The notes under the pieces were generated by a model that was not told the DNA's origin, searched no databases, and saw only the letters and a list, made by a program, of their open reading frames with translations. The position numbers were made by a program, and so were the translations under genes. From Bacteroidota bacterium (GTDB lineage Bacteria; Bacteroidota; Bacteroidia; Bacteroidales; Dysgonomonadaceae): a stretch of DNA of 64,000 bases. Positions 44,150-53,066 of this stretch are shown here, one piece after another (within the stretch, counting starts at the first letter, position 1; each line of letters starts with the position of its first letter). Where the stretch lies: the NCBI GenBank assembly GCA_023399295.1, contig JAEWQF010000038.1, forward strand, positions 1-64,000. The letters run 5' to 3'.

Positions 44150-44467
44150 ATGAAAAGAGAGGAATTCAAACAGAAAACCGGCCAAGTGATTGAAGAGCTG
44201 GCTGAAGCCATCTCCAGGCTGGAAAGCAAAGTGGGAGAGATGGCCGATGATGCAAAAGTGGAATACAAGGAACAACTGGATAAGCTGAGAGAGCTTCGCG
44301 ACAGCCTCTCAACCAAGTTGCAGGATTATGACCAGATGACCGACGGCAAGTGGGATGTGGTGAAGGAGAGTGCCATTGGTTTCTTTTCTTCTGTAGCCGA
44401 CGCATGGAAGGAGCAATTTGGCAAGGTCAAAGATGCCTTTACGAAAGAGCCCCCAAAAGAGAGCTGA
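44150..44467 (+). CDS. Small coiled-coil protein, unknown function
   Basis: A 105-residue, highly charged protein without cysteine or signal peptide. Residues 3-65 form a continuous predicted coiled coil (EELAEAISRLESKVGEMADD and onward). The tail holds a short amphipathic stretch (GFFSSVADAWKEQFGKV). It resembles small stress-response or apolipoprotein-like coiled-coil proteins, but I cannot assign it. It starts divergently from adk and ends before a hairpin shared with tRNA-Cys. Confidence 0.72.
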   Translation: MKREEFKQKTGQVIEELAEAISRLESKVGEMADDAKVEYKEQLDKLRELRDSLSTKLQDYDQMTDGKWDVVKESAIGFFSSVADAWKEQFGKVKDAFTKEPPKES

Positions 44468-44515
44468 CAGATCCATCCCCCCATCAGGAGAGTACAGCTT
44501 TTTACATGCCATCGC

Positions 44516-44555
44516 AAAAAAAACTCCACAACAGTTATCTGTTGCGGAGTTTTTT
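44516..44555. terminator. Bidirectional terminator between coiled-coil gene and tRNA-Cys
   Basis: AAAAAACTCC-CAACAG pairs with CTGTTG-GGAGTTTTTT, a stem of about 16 pairs with one mismatch and a 4-base loop. It carries a U-run on the plus strand and an equivalent run on the minus strand, so it can end transcripts from both sides. Confidence 0.88.
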
Positions 44556-44560
44556 CAATG

Positions 44561-44631
44561 AGGTACCTGGCGGATTCGAACCGCCGTAAACGGTTTTGCA
44601 GACCGGCGCCTAGCCACTCGGCCAAGGTACC
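44561..44631 (-). tRNA. tRNA-Cys (anticodon GCA)
   Basis: A 71-base tRNA: acceptor stem GGTACCT/AGGTACC, D arm TGGCCGAGTGGCTAGGC, anticodon loop CTGCAAA (anticodon GCA), T arm GGCGGTTCGAATCCGCC, discriminator U as expected for cysteine tRNAs. CCA is not encoded. Confidence 0.95.
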
Positions 44632-44651
44632 ATTTTTACACAAAGCGGATG

Positions 44652-44681
44652 CAAAGATAATGTTTTTTTCCTACTTACAAA
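44652..44681 (-). promoter_or_regulatory. Promoter of tRNA-Cys
   Basis: On the minus strand: TTTG (44678-44681), 18-base spacer, TATCTTTG (44652-44659). The tRNA starts 20 bases beyond. Confidence 0.7.
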
Positions 44682-44730
44682 AAGGTTTGCCCCCTTTTTC
44701 TCTGTGGGTGAATGATACTGTTTCCCCACA

Positions 44731-46098
44731 TCAGGAAAAAAGAATCCGGAAGGCATCACTCACCTTCTTCACCTGTATCAGTTCAATCGAACCCTTCCTG
44801 GTGTACCCTTTCAGGTTATTGGCCGGTATCAGGATGCGGGAGAAGCCCAGCTTCTCGGCCTCCTGGATTCTTTGTTCGATGCGATTCACCGGCCGGATCT
44901 CACCTGAGAGTCCCACCTCTCCACAGAGTGCCGTCTCACTACCAATGCTCATATCAAGGCTGGAAGAGAGGATGGCGCTGATCACCGAGAGATCCATACC
45001 GGGGTCATTCACCCGCAATCCCCCTGCGATATTGAGAAAGACATCCTTCTGTGCCAACCGGAAGCCGGCCCGCTTCTCGAGCACAGCCAAAAGCATGTTT
45101 GTTCTCCGGATATCAAAGCCGGTAGCGGACCGTTGTGGCGTTCCATAGGCTGCTGTACTCACCAGGGCCTGTGTCTCAATCAAAAAAGGACGGACCCCTT
45201 CAATGGCTGCCGCGATGGAGACGCCACTCAGTCCCTCGTGATTCTGTGTCAACAGCAGCTCCGAAGGGTTACTCACCTCACGCAGTCCCGACTGGTTCAT
45301 CTCATAGATGCCCAATTCGGCGGTGCTGCCAAAACGATTCTTAATGCTTCTTAGGATGCGATACATGTAATGCTGGTCACCCTCGAATTGGATCACTGTG
45401 TCGACAATGTGCTCCAGTATCTTGGGACCGGCAATGCTTCCCTCCTTGGTGATATGTCCGATGAGTAGCACCGGAGTCCCGGACTGTTTGGCAAACTTGA
45501 GCAGCGACGCGGCACACTCGCGCACCTGTGAGATGCTGCCGGGAGCCGACTCAAGCGCCTCACTGTAGAGGGTCTGTATGGAGTCGATGACAAGCAACCT
45601 GGGAGCGGTGCTCTTCACGTGCTTGTAGATCTCATCGAGGTTGGTCTCGCAGACAATCAGGCAGTCATTGTTCTGCAACCCGATACGATCGGCACGAAGC
45701 TTCAGCTGTCGCGCACTCTCCTCACCGGAGACATAAAGCGTAGGCAGACCGTTTAGCTTCAGGATGGTTTGCAGCACCAGCGTCGACTTGCCAATGCCCG
45801 GTTCACCACCCAGCAATACCACCGAAGCGGGTACCAGTCCGCCCCCCAATACCCTGTTCAACTCTCCGTCATGCAAGTCGATACGGGGTTCCTCATCGGC
45901 ACGTATCTCTCCCAACTGCTGTGGCGCACTGCGCACACTCTGAAACGAACGTGTATCCTCCTGATTGGTGGTGGCATCCCTGCGCACCAGCTCCTCCACA
46001 AAGGTGGACCACTCCCCACAGGAGGGACACTTACCCATCCATTTGGGCGATTCATAGCCACATTGGCTGCAGAAGTAGACTGATTTCAGTTTGGCCAT
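44731..46098 (-). CDS. radA: DNA repair protein RadA (Sms)
   Basis: A RecA-related motor that drives branch migration during recombinational repair. The 455-residue protein has the order expected: N-terminal zinc finger (CSQCGYESPKWMGKCPSC, about 10-27), RecA-like core with Walker A GGEPGIGKST near 97, the RadA-specific KNRFG motif (SIKNRFGSTAE) near 254, and a C-terminal Lon-protease-like domain without the protease dyad. It starts divergently from tex with a 68-base gap. Confidence 0.96.
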   Translation of the reverse strand: MAKLKSVYFCSQCGYESPKWMGKCPSCGEWSTFVEELVRRDATTNQEDTRSFQSVRSAPQQLGEIRADEEPRIDLHDGELNRVLGGGLVPASVVLLGGEPGIGKSTLVLQTILKLNGLPTLYVSGEESARQLKLRADRIGLQNNDCLIVCETNLDEIYKHVKSTAPRLLVIDSIQTLYSEALESAPGSISQVRECAASLLKFAKQSGTPVLLIGHITKEGSIAGPKILEHIVDTVIQFEGDQHYMYRILRSIKNRFGSTAELGIYEMNQSGLREVSNPSELLLTQNHEGLSGVSIAAAIEGVRPFLIETQALVSTAAYGTPQRSATGFDIRRTNMLLAVLEKRAGFRLAQKDVFLNIAGGLRVNDPGMDLSVISAILSSSLDMSIGSETALCGEVGLSGEIRPVNRIEQRIQEAEKLGFSRILIPANNLKGYTRKGSIELIQVKKVSDAFRILFS

Positions 46099-46138
46099 AC
46101 CGGTTGCATTTGGTGAGGTAAAGTTAGGAAAAAATCTT

Positions 46139-46146
46139 TACTTTTG
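46139..46146 (+). promoter_or_regulatory. -7 element for tex
   Basis: TACTTTTG fits TAnnTTTG exactly, 20 bases before the ATG at 46167. A TTTG at 46109-46112 is 26 bases further up, wider than the usual spacing. Confidence 0.5.
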
Positions 46147-46166
46147 CAGCTGAACCATCACGCACA

Positions 46167-48305
46167 ATGACAAATCAACAGATGTCCCATATCCATTCAA
46201 CAATCGCACACACGCTCGGACTGACCCTCAGGAGTGTAGAGAACACACTCCGTCTGTTACAGGAAGGCGCCACCATTCCCTTTATCAGCCGTTACCGCAA
46301 AGAGATGACCGGCGGCCTCGACGAGGTGCAGATTGCCCGCATAGGGGAGTTGAATGAGCAACATGAGGAGTTGGAAAAGCGGAAGAGCTTCATACTGAAA
46401 TCGATCGGCGAGCAGGAGAAGCTGACACCTGAGTTGGAGAAGCAAATCCGCGAGTGCCGTGAGCACAACCTACTGGAGGACCTTTACCTTCCCTTCAAAT
46501 CCAAACGGTTGACAAGAGCCGAGATAGCCCGCAAGAAAGGGCTGGAAGGTCTTGCACGATGGCTGATGTCGCAACAACAAGGTGCGGTAGAGGCCGAAGC
46601 ATTGGGTTATATAAATGAGGAGGTAGAAGATGCGGCGGAAGCACTGAAAGGGGCACGCGACATCATTGCCGAGTGGGTCAACGAGGATGGCAAGGCAAGG
46701 CAACAGGTGCGCAACATCTTCTCGAACGAGGCAATCATCACTGCAAAAGTGGTGAAAGGCAAGGAAGTGGAAGGTGAAAAATACAGTGATTATTTCGATT
46801 TTTCGGCTTCTCTCTCACGCTGTCCGTCACACAGGCTGCTGGCCATCCGTCGTGGCGAGAATGAGGGCTTTCTGCGGGTCTCTCTCTCAACCGATGAGGC
46901 TCGCTCATTGCACAAATTGATGCGGCACTTTGTGAAGAACAACAGTGAATCGGCGAGTCACGTGACAGAGGCGGTGAAGGATGGGTACAAGCGATTGTTG
47001 AAGCCATCCATCGAGGCCGAATTTGCCAACCTGTCAAAGGAACAGGCCGATGAGGCAGCCATCACCGTCTTCGCTGAGAACCTACGACAGCTGCTGCTGG
47101 CACCTCCCCTGGGACAAAAGCGCATCCTTGCCATCGACCCGGGCTATCGCACCGGATGCAAACTGGTTTGTCTCGATGAACAGGGAAAACTGCTCCACAA
47201 CGAGACCATCTATCCGCATCCACCGCAACAGGAGTATGCGAAGGCTGGCAACAAAGTGGTGAAGCTAGTGAGTACCTACCGCATCGATGCCATCGCCATC
47301 GGCAACGGCACCGCCAGCCGCGAGACAGAGCGTTTCATCACCGGACTGCGATATGAAAAAGAGGTGAAAGTATTTGTTGTCAGTGAGAGTGGCGCGTCGG
47401 TCTACTCTGCTTCCAGGATCGCGCGTGAGGAGTTCCCGGAGTATGACGTCACCGTGCGGGGTGCCGTCTCCATTGGAAGGAGATTGAGCGATCCGTTGGC
47501 CGAGCTGGTAAAGATCGACCCCAAGGCAATCGGTGTGGGACAATACCAGCATGATGTGAACCAGGCAAAGCTGAAACGATCGCTCGACCTGATGGTGGAG
47601 CGTTGCGTCAACCTGGTGGGAGTAAACCTCAACACCGCCAGCACGCATCTGCTCACTTATGTCTCCGGACTGGGGGAGTCACTGGCAAACAACATCGTGG
47701 AGTGGCGTTCCGCCAATGGCCCCTTCCGTTCACGCCAGGAACTGAAGAAGGTACCCCGGCTGGGTGAGAAAGCGTTTGAGCAGTGTGCCGGATTTCTGCG
47801 GATTGCTGAGTCGGAGCATCCGCTTGACAACTCGGCGGTGCATCCGGAAAGCTACCCCATTGTGGAACAGATGGCGAGCGATCTGCAATGCAGTGTGAAG
47901 GAGTTGATCGGCAACAAGGAGTTAATCACCGCCATTGATCAACAGCGATACAAGACCGAAACAGTGGGCGTTGAGACGCTGGCCGATATCCTGTCAGAAC
48001 TGCAGAAGCCGGGGCGGGATCCCCGGACGAAGGTAGAGACACTTGAGTTTGATCCTGCCATACGACTGATCACCGATTTGCAGGAGGGGATGATCCTCAA
48101 CGGCATCGTAACCAACATCACCAACTTCGGGTGCTTTGTTGATATTGGCATCAAGGAAAACGGCCTGGTTCACATCTCGGAGCTGGCCAACCGGTTTGTA
48201 TCAAATGTGGGGGAGGTGGTTTCGCTGCACCAGCATGTGCGCGTGAAGGTGCTCACAGTGGATCAGCAGAGAAAACGAATCCAGCTCACCATGAAAGGAC
48301 TCTGA
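46167..48305 (+). CDS. Tex-family RNA-binding transcription accessory protein
   Basis: A 712-residue cytoplasmic protein of the Tex/Spt6 core type. Domain order: N-terminal helical region with FISRYRKEMTGGLDE (about 33-47), YqgF/RNase H-like domain (AIDPGYRTGCKLVCLD near 325), helix-hairpin-helix pair (TYVSGLGESLANNIVEWR near 495), and C-terminal S1 RNA-binding domain (about 640-712, GIVTNITNFGCFVDIG). Family members influence transcription and stress tolerance; the exact role is unsettled. It converges on rnhB with a 23-base gap. Confidence 0.93.
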   Translation: MTNQQMSHIHSTIAHTLGLTLRSVENTLRLLQEGATIPFISRYRKEMTGGLDEVQIARIGELNEQHEELEKRKSFILKSIGEQEKLTPELEKQIRECREHNLLEDLYLPFKSKRLTRAEIARKKGLEGLARWLMSQQQGAVEAEALGYINEEVEDAAEALKGARDIIAEWVNEDGKARQQVRNIFSNEAIITAKVVKGKEVEGEKYSDYFDFSASLSRCPSHRLLAIRRGENEGFLRVSLSTDEARSLHKLMRHFVKNNSESASHVTEAVKDGYKRLLKPSIEAEFANLSKEQADEAAITVFAENLRQLLLAPPLGQKRILAIDPGYRTGCKLVCLDEQGKLLHNETIYPHPPQQEYAKAGNKVVKLVSTYRIDAIAIGNGTASRETERFITGLRYEKEVKVFVVSESGASVYSASRIAREEFPEYDVTVRGAVSIGRRLSDPLAELVKIDPKAIGVGQYQHDVNQAKLKRSLDLMVERCVNLVGVNLNTASTHLLTYVSGLGESLANNIVEWRSANGPFRSRQELKKVPRLGEKAFEQCAGFLRIAESEHPLDNSAVHPESYPIVEQMASDLQCSVKELIGNKELITAIDQQRYKTETVGVETLADILSELQKPGRDPRTKVETLEFDPAIRLITDLQEGMILNGIVTNITNFGCFVDIGIKENGLVHISELANRFVSNVGEVVSLHQHVRVKVLTVDQQRKRIQLTMKGL

Positions 48306-48328
48306 AGCTGCATCCCGTTCATCTTGTT

Positions 48329-48958
48329 TCAGAAATCGATGTGAAGCTGCCGCTCAAACAGTGTAAAGCTCTTGCGGTGATGGGGTGTGACACCGTACAG
48401 GCGAATCGCCTCCCGGTGTTCGCGGGTGGGATACCCCTTGTTGCGGCTCCAGCCATACTGTGGAAACTGTCTGTCAAGTTCCCGCATCTTTTCGTCACGC
48501 CAGGTCTTTGCCAGTACAGATGCTGCCGCTATCGACAGATACTTCCCATCACCTTTGATGACACAGCTGTGTGGTATCTCCCCAAATGGCACAAAGCGAT
48601 TGCCATCCACCAGAATATGCTGGGGTTTACTGGCAAGTGCACGCAGCGCCCGGTGCATCGATTCGATGGATGCCTTCAAAATATTGAGCCGATCGATCTC
48701 CTCGGGTGAACAGGATGCCACGGCAAAAAAGAGTGCTTCCCGCTCAATCACCACACGCAACTTTTCCCGCTGTCGTTCACTAAGTTGCTTGGAATCGTTG
48801 AGTGTGTCACACCTGAAATCGGGTGGCAGGATGACAGCAGCAGCAAAGACCGACCCGGCAAGACAACCGCGTCCAGCCTCATCACAACCGGCCTCCATGA
48901 CACCGGCCTGCATGCAGGGCAACAAGCCGCCGGAAAGCTTAATCCCGTTCACACTCAT
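48329..48958 (-). CDS. rnhB: Ribonuclease HII
   Basis: It removes ribonucleotides embedded in DNA and RNA of RNA/DNA hybrids. The active-site GCDEAGRGCLAGSVFAAAV near residue 24 and LNDSKQLSERQRE are diagnostic; the later aspartates lie around VDGNRF and the AAASVLAKTWRDE stretch. Length of about 210 residues is normal. Two starts are possible: GTG at 48964, which overlaps the upstream stop (GTGA), or ATG at 48958, three bases after it; I chose the ATG. It is the last gene of a unit with an exported endonuclease and a phosphoesterase. Confidence 0.93.
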   Translation of the reverse strand: MSVNGIKLSGGLLPCMQAGVMEAGCDEAGRGCLAGSVFAAAVILPPDFRCDTLNDSKQLSERQREKLRVVIEREALFFAVASCSPEEIDRLNILKASIESMHRALRALASKPQHILVDGNRFVPFGEIPHSCVIKGDGKYLSIAAASVLAKTWRDEKMRELDRQFPQYGWSRNKGYPTREHREAIRLYGVTPHHRKSFTLFERQLHIDF

Positions 48959-48960
48959 AG

Positions 48961-50232
48961 TCACTCTTGTTCAACCTCTCTCAACCGAATCAGCAGATTG
49001 AGATCCTCCGGCGGAAAATCGAAAGAGAAATCATCCACATCAATCTCGTCGCCAAGGAAAGAGGCAAACTGCCGGAGTGATTGCATCATTTCAGTATCTT
49101 CCTTTTCATCTCCCTTGACATGTTTTAGATGGAGCTTCACGATCAAGTCGGTAAGCAGCGGCATCAGCTCCTCAGGCAGGGGGAAACCCAATCCTTTCAG
49201 ACGCCCTTCGGCGACTCGCTGGCTCACGATCTCCAGTCGCTGACGGGCTTCCTCCTGCAGATTGCTGTTGCCCTGCAATGAGGTGACAAAATGGGTCTCC
49301 AGGGCGAGGGTGTTCCGTTCCAGTCGCATCATCCGCCAGGCAAAAGGATAGTGTGCCAGGCTGCCAGTCTCCACATCGTAGATGTGTCGTCCCGCGGGTG
49401 TGTCAAAGCGGGTAATGTCGTTCGCGTGAAAATGGCCGGTAAAGATGAGCGGCATACCCGCATCAGCCAGCGACTCAGCATCTCTTTCCCACTCCTCCAC
49501 TAGATACGCGGGAAAGAAGGAGGACTGGTAGGGCATATGCTCCACCAGGCCATGGTGCATCATGCCAAGAACGATGATTCCTTTTGCCTCTGCCTCACGC
49601 AGCACGGCAAGCGCCCACTCCATTGTTTGTGACTTGATGCGCCCTGCGGTAATCGAACCGGTAGTATGCTCATCGTAACGGTTGCTGTCGAAACAAAGCA
49701 ACCAATGGTGTTCATTGAGCGCTGCAACATAGCTGAGTGAAGCCTCATCTCTAGCGATCGCCTCACCGTAGCCAAAGGGTTCATAGAGAGCAGCAAAGTC
49801 ATCTTTCGAAATACCCTCTACCGGCTGCGGTTGAATATCCCTGTATGCTACCGCATTGGGGATGTTGATGTCGTGGTTACCGGGCACCACCAGCACACGG
49901 ATGCCCTTGCGTTCCAGTGCCTCCAGTTTGGCAATCAGATCGAGGTGGCTCTCTCGTTCTCCATGATGGGTGAGATCGCCCGAAATAAGGAGCAAATCGG
50001 GTTTCTGTTGAAACAAATCAGACATGACATGATCCAACACCATCTGCTGTTCCACGAACTGCCTGCCGGTAGACTTCTCGTGTGTGGACAGGGCTGCACC
50101 GGAGTTGTAGAGCTCCGGAGATAGATGGTGCATGTCGCTGAGCAATGCGATCTTCAGTGAACCCGCCAACACGGTGTCACATCCGGTGGTGATCGTCGAC
50201 AGGAAGAGCAAAAGCAATGAGAATCTCCACAT
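48961..50232 (-). CDS. Exported metallophosphoesterase
   Basis: A 423-residue calcineurin-type phosphoesterase with an N-terminal export signal (WRFSLLLLFLSTITTGC); the cysteine at 18 may be lipidated, although the position -3 residue is unusual. All metal-binding motifs are visible: LSDMHH near 31, GDLTHHGE near 86, VPGNHDIN near 117, MHHG near 226 and GHFHAND near 271. The C-terminal 150 residues are extra to the catalytic core. Substrate unknown; nucleotides are plausible because the upstream gene is a secreted endonuclease, 3 bases away. Confidence 0.88.
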   Translation of the reverse strand: MWRFSLLLLFLSTITTGCDTVLAGSLKIALLSDMHHLSPELYNSGAALSTHEKSTGRQFVEQQMVLDHVMSDLFQQKPDLLLISGDLTHHGERESHLDLIAKLEALERKGIRVLVVPGNHDINIPNAVAYRDIQPQPVEGISKDDFAALYEPFGYGEAIARDEASLSYVAALNEHHWLLCFDSNRYDEHTTGSITAGRIKSQTMEWALAVLREAEAKGIIVLGMMHHGLVEHMPYQSSFFPAYLVEEWERDAESLADAGMPLIFTGHFHANDITRFDTPAGRHIYDVETGSLAHYPFAWRMMRLERNTLALETHFVTSLQGNSNLQEEARQRLEIVSQRVAEGRLKGLGFPLPEELMPLLTDLIVKLHLKHVKGDEKEDTEMMQSLRQFASFLGDEIDVDDFSFDFPPEDLNLLIRLREVEQE

Positions 50233-50235
50233 GGG

Positions 50236-51153
50236 CTATCTGATTGTCATCAATCGAATGACCCTGTCGAGCCAGCGCTCAAAGGGGCTCTGTTCAATTT
50301 CGCGGTAGCTGTCGATCATCGATCCCGTATAAAAGGGGTCACTGGCTGCACTCCCCCACACATGCTCCACAAGTACCGGATAATCGATGTAGGGATTGCG
50401 GTTCTGTTGCAACCGGTAGATTGCTTCGTTGCGACGCACCTCCTTAAGGCTTACAGGATCCTCCCGGTGCCATTTCAGCAGCAGCGCTAGCGACCAGCTG
50501 TTGAACCCGGGATAGCGATCCGGTTCTATCTGATCAGAGTGCCACCCCTGCATCTGATCCTCATAGGCAGTCACCACATAGAAATAACTGCGCGCCACAT
50601 CACCCTTGTATTCGTCGATCGGCTCAAAGACAGTTCGGGTATAACCGCCAAAACTGTTTTGACCCACCTTCGATCCGTTGGCAGACTCCCAGGTGATGAT
50701 CCCCACTTCACCAAAAGGAAGATTGCCACGACGGTTGTTCACATACCCGTCGGTGGGGTAAATGTGAAAAAGATCCGTCTCAAGGAGTGTGGTGCCACGG
50801 GCCCAGCTTCTGGGAAAGAGATGCTCCCGGTTGTAACAATCACCCTCTTTTCGGGAGATACCACAGCGATGCTGACTGAAACTGTACCCATAGGCTACTC
50901 CTTTACGTGGATCATGCGAATAGATGTCCCATACCTTGTCGTGTGTAAAGGCATCAGTTGTTTCAAATGCCTTCCATAGCTCAGCATAGGAGAGTACCTG
51001 TGGCTCACCGATCACACGACAGAGGGCACTCTTCAGTGCGGCTCCATGCTGCCCCTCAGTGGGGTTGTAGTATCCCACAGGAATCTGAGCAACAAGAGGT
51101 GCCGTCACAGCAAGCAGGATAAACAGAAAAAGATGGCAACGGACAATGTTCAT
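50236..51153 (-). CDS. Exported endonuclease I family nuclease (EndA/NucM)
   Basis: A 305-residue nuclease with a signal peptide (HLFLFILLAVTAPLVAQ). Family landmarks: the beta-beta-alpha metal site in DCYNREHLFPRSW (about 105-117), the following DLFHIYPTDGYVNNRRGNLPFG (two parts of the active site) and the later NPYIDYPVLVEHVWG. EndA-type enzymes cut DNA and RNA without sequence preference in the periplasm or outside the cell. A -7 element TATATTTG is at 51203-51210 (minus). It is the first gene of a nuclease-phosphoesterase-rnhB unit. Confidence 0.9.
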   Translation of the reverse strand: MNIVRCHLFLFILLAVTAPLVAQIPVGYYNPTEGQHGAALKSALCRVIGEPQVLSYAELWKAFETTDAFTHDKVWDIYSHDPRKGVAYGYSFSQHRCGISRKEGDCYNREHLFPRSWARGTTLLETDLFHIYPTDGYVNNRRGNLPFGEVGIITWESANGSKVGQNSFGGYTRTVFEPIDEYKGDVARSYFYVVTAYEDQMQGWHSDQIEPDRYPGFNSWSLALLLKWHREDPVSLKEVRRNEAIYRLQQNRNPYIDYPVLVEHVWGSAASDPFYTGSMIDSYREIEQSPFERWLDRVIRLMTIR

Positions 51154-51291
51154 ATCTTATGACTTTTCGGTTCCGGAAGTAAAAAACGCCCGATAGAAAA
51201 GGCAAATATAAAAAAAATCCCCGCTCACCGGTGAATCTATTGAGAAAAAAGGGGTAGGTCGGAATAAAAGATGATTGGGAATGAAAAGCGA

Positions 51292-52695
51292 TCAGGCATT
51301 CAGAATCCGTTCGATCTCTTCGATATCGGAGCGAAAACCCTTGTCCACGTCATAGAAATTTTTTACCGTGTTGCAGGCATGCAGCACGGTGGCATGATTG
51401 CGGTTCCCCACCTGTATTCCGATCTGGGACAACGACAATTCAGTGTGTTTCTTGATGAAGTACATGGTTACCTGACGCGCCTGTACAATCTCTCGCTTGC
51501 GCGATGAGGACTGAATGAGATCTCTCTTGATGTTGAAGAATTGTGAAACGGTATCCTGGATCTTCTCAACGGTTATCCGCTTGCGTTCAAACCGGATGCT
51601 CTGCTCCATCACCCTCCGTGCAAGGCTCATGTCAATCTCCCGGTTGTTGATGATGGAGTGTGCCATCAGTGAAACCACGATACCTTCCAGGTCGCGCACA
51701 TTTTCAGTCACGCTCTCCGCAATGTAATCAATCACATTCTCGGGTATGGAGAGACCGTCTGACACGATTTTGTTGTGAAGAATCTTTTTTCGCAGTTCCT
51801 TGTCGGGACGATCCAGATTGGTGGAGAGACCCCAGCGAAAACGAGTCAACAAGCGCTCTTCCATCCCCTGCATATCCATGGGAGCACAATCGGAGGTCAT
51901 CACAAGTTGCTTGTTGTTCTGATGCAGGTGGTTGAAGATATGGAAGAATGTGTTTTGCGTTTTCTCCAGCCCCGACAACTCATGGATGTCATCGATGATC
52001 AACACATCGATGCTCTGATAGAAGTTGATGAAATCGTTGATGGTGTTAAAACGTCGTGCATCGGTGAACTGTACCTTGAAGAGATGCGCTGATAGATACA
52101 ACACCTTCTTGTCAGGATAAAGCGCCTCTACCTTAGAGCCGATGGCATGACAGAGGTGGGTCTTACCCACACCGGAGTGCCCGTGTACAAAAAGCGGATT
52201 AAAAGCTGTCTTCGCAGGATTCATGGCAACCGCCTCTGCGGCTGTACGTGCCAACCGGTTGCTTTCACCTTCAAAGAAATTCTCGAACCGGTATTTGCCG
52301 TTAACCTGTGAAACAAACTCGTTGGTCTCAACCCTGTCGAATGGGCTGGGCACCTTTTCTGACACTTTCTTCCGGGTGTTTTTGTCGGGCAAGGCAAATG
52401 ATTTGCTTTCACCACGCAACTCAACGGCGGTGTTGCTCTCTGTTTCCACCAGAATGCGGTAGTTGAGGATGGTGCCCTCTCCAATCTCGCGGTAGAGGGT
52501 CTGCTGAATCAGATCGAGATATTTATCTTCCAGGTATTCATAAAAAAACTGACTGGGTACCTGAACTGTGAGTACATGATCCTGGTATTTGAGTGGAACG
52601 ATTGGTTGAAACCATGTATTGAATGCCGGTTCGGGGATATTATCCCGAATCACATTCAAACAGTTTCCCCACAAAAGCTGGCAATCGTTCTTCAT
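51292..52695 (-). CDS. dnaA: Chromosomal replication initiator DnaA
   Basis: It binds DnaA boxes and opens the replication origin. In the 467-residue protein domain I spans about 1-90, with a linker to about 130. The AAA+ domain has Walker A GHSGVGKTHL near 171 and Walker B LIIDDIHEL near 233. Domain IV has the DnaA-box-binding helix with VGNRNHATVLHACNTV near 430. It stands alone: endA lies beyond its end and a 370-base A+T-rich gap lies upstream. dnaN and recF are not next to it. Confidence 0.97.
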   Translation of the reverse strand: MKNDCQLLWGNCLNVIRDNIPEPAFNTWFQPIVPLKYQDHVLTVQVPSQFFYEYLEDKYLDLIQQTLYREIGEGTILNYRILVETESNTAVELRGESKSFALPDKNTRKKVSEKVPSPFDRVETNEFVSQVNGKYRFENFFEGESNRLARTAAEAVAMNPAKTAFNPLFVHGHSGVGKTHLCHAIGSKVEALYPDKKVLYLSAHLFKVQFTDARRFNTINDFINFYQSIDVLIIDDIHELSGLEKTQNTFFHIFNHLHQNNKQLVMTSDCAPMDMQGMEERLLTRFRWGLSTNLDRPDKELRKKILHNKIVSDGLSIPENVIDYIAESVTENVRDLEGIVVSLMAHSIINNREIDMSLARRVMEQSIRFERKRITVEKIQDTVSQFFNIKRDLIQSSSRKREIVQARQVTMYFIKKHTELSLSQIGIQVGNRNHATVLHACNTVKNFYDVDKGFRSDIEEIERILNA

Positions 52696-53066
52696 TGAAT
52701 CTCAAAAATGATTTCTGTTTTTCCGTCGTTCTAGCTAAGAGAATACAAATTTTGCAATAATAAACGAGAAAAAAAAATCAACATTATTTCTGTTGCTCGT
52801 TTTTAGAAAAAAAACGTTATTTATCAGCAAAATAGGACTATTTGCTTGTTTTTCATGTCTTTAACTAATTCAATAAACGTTAACTGAATTGATAATCAAT
52901 TCGATATAAAGATTTCCACATCCAGCATCTGTCACCAGAAAAAAACTCATTATTGTTACGCAATCACAGCCACTCAATGTGTTTCAACCCAAAGAGACGA
53001 AAAAGCCTTATTTAGAGTCATTCTAATTAAACAGCTCCTCTGTTTCAGAATTGAAACCACCCTCAA
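52696..53066. other. A+T-rich gap upstream of dnaA, with 17-base palindrome
   Basis: No gene is seen in these 371 bases. They are strongly A+T-rich and hold GAATTGATAATCAATTC (52886-52902), a perfect inverted repeat around a central A. About 10 bases on is TTTCCACA (52913-52920), near a DnaA box (TTATCCACA) but not exact. A smaller TTTCA/TGAAA hairpin is at 53043-53056. This could be dnaA regulation or an origin component; box number is too low to call oriC. Confidence 0.4.

Noticed and set aside
43952..44275. 108-residue N-terminal extension of adenylate kinase
   Set aside because: The sequence is not adenylate-kinase-like, overlaps the divergent coiled-coil gene, and contains the -7 element at 43975-43982.
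48303..48349. Direct repeat TGAAGCTGC between tex and rnhB
   Set aside because: Nine bases repeated once is within chance, and both copies lie at gene ends under coding constraint.
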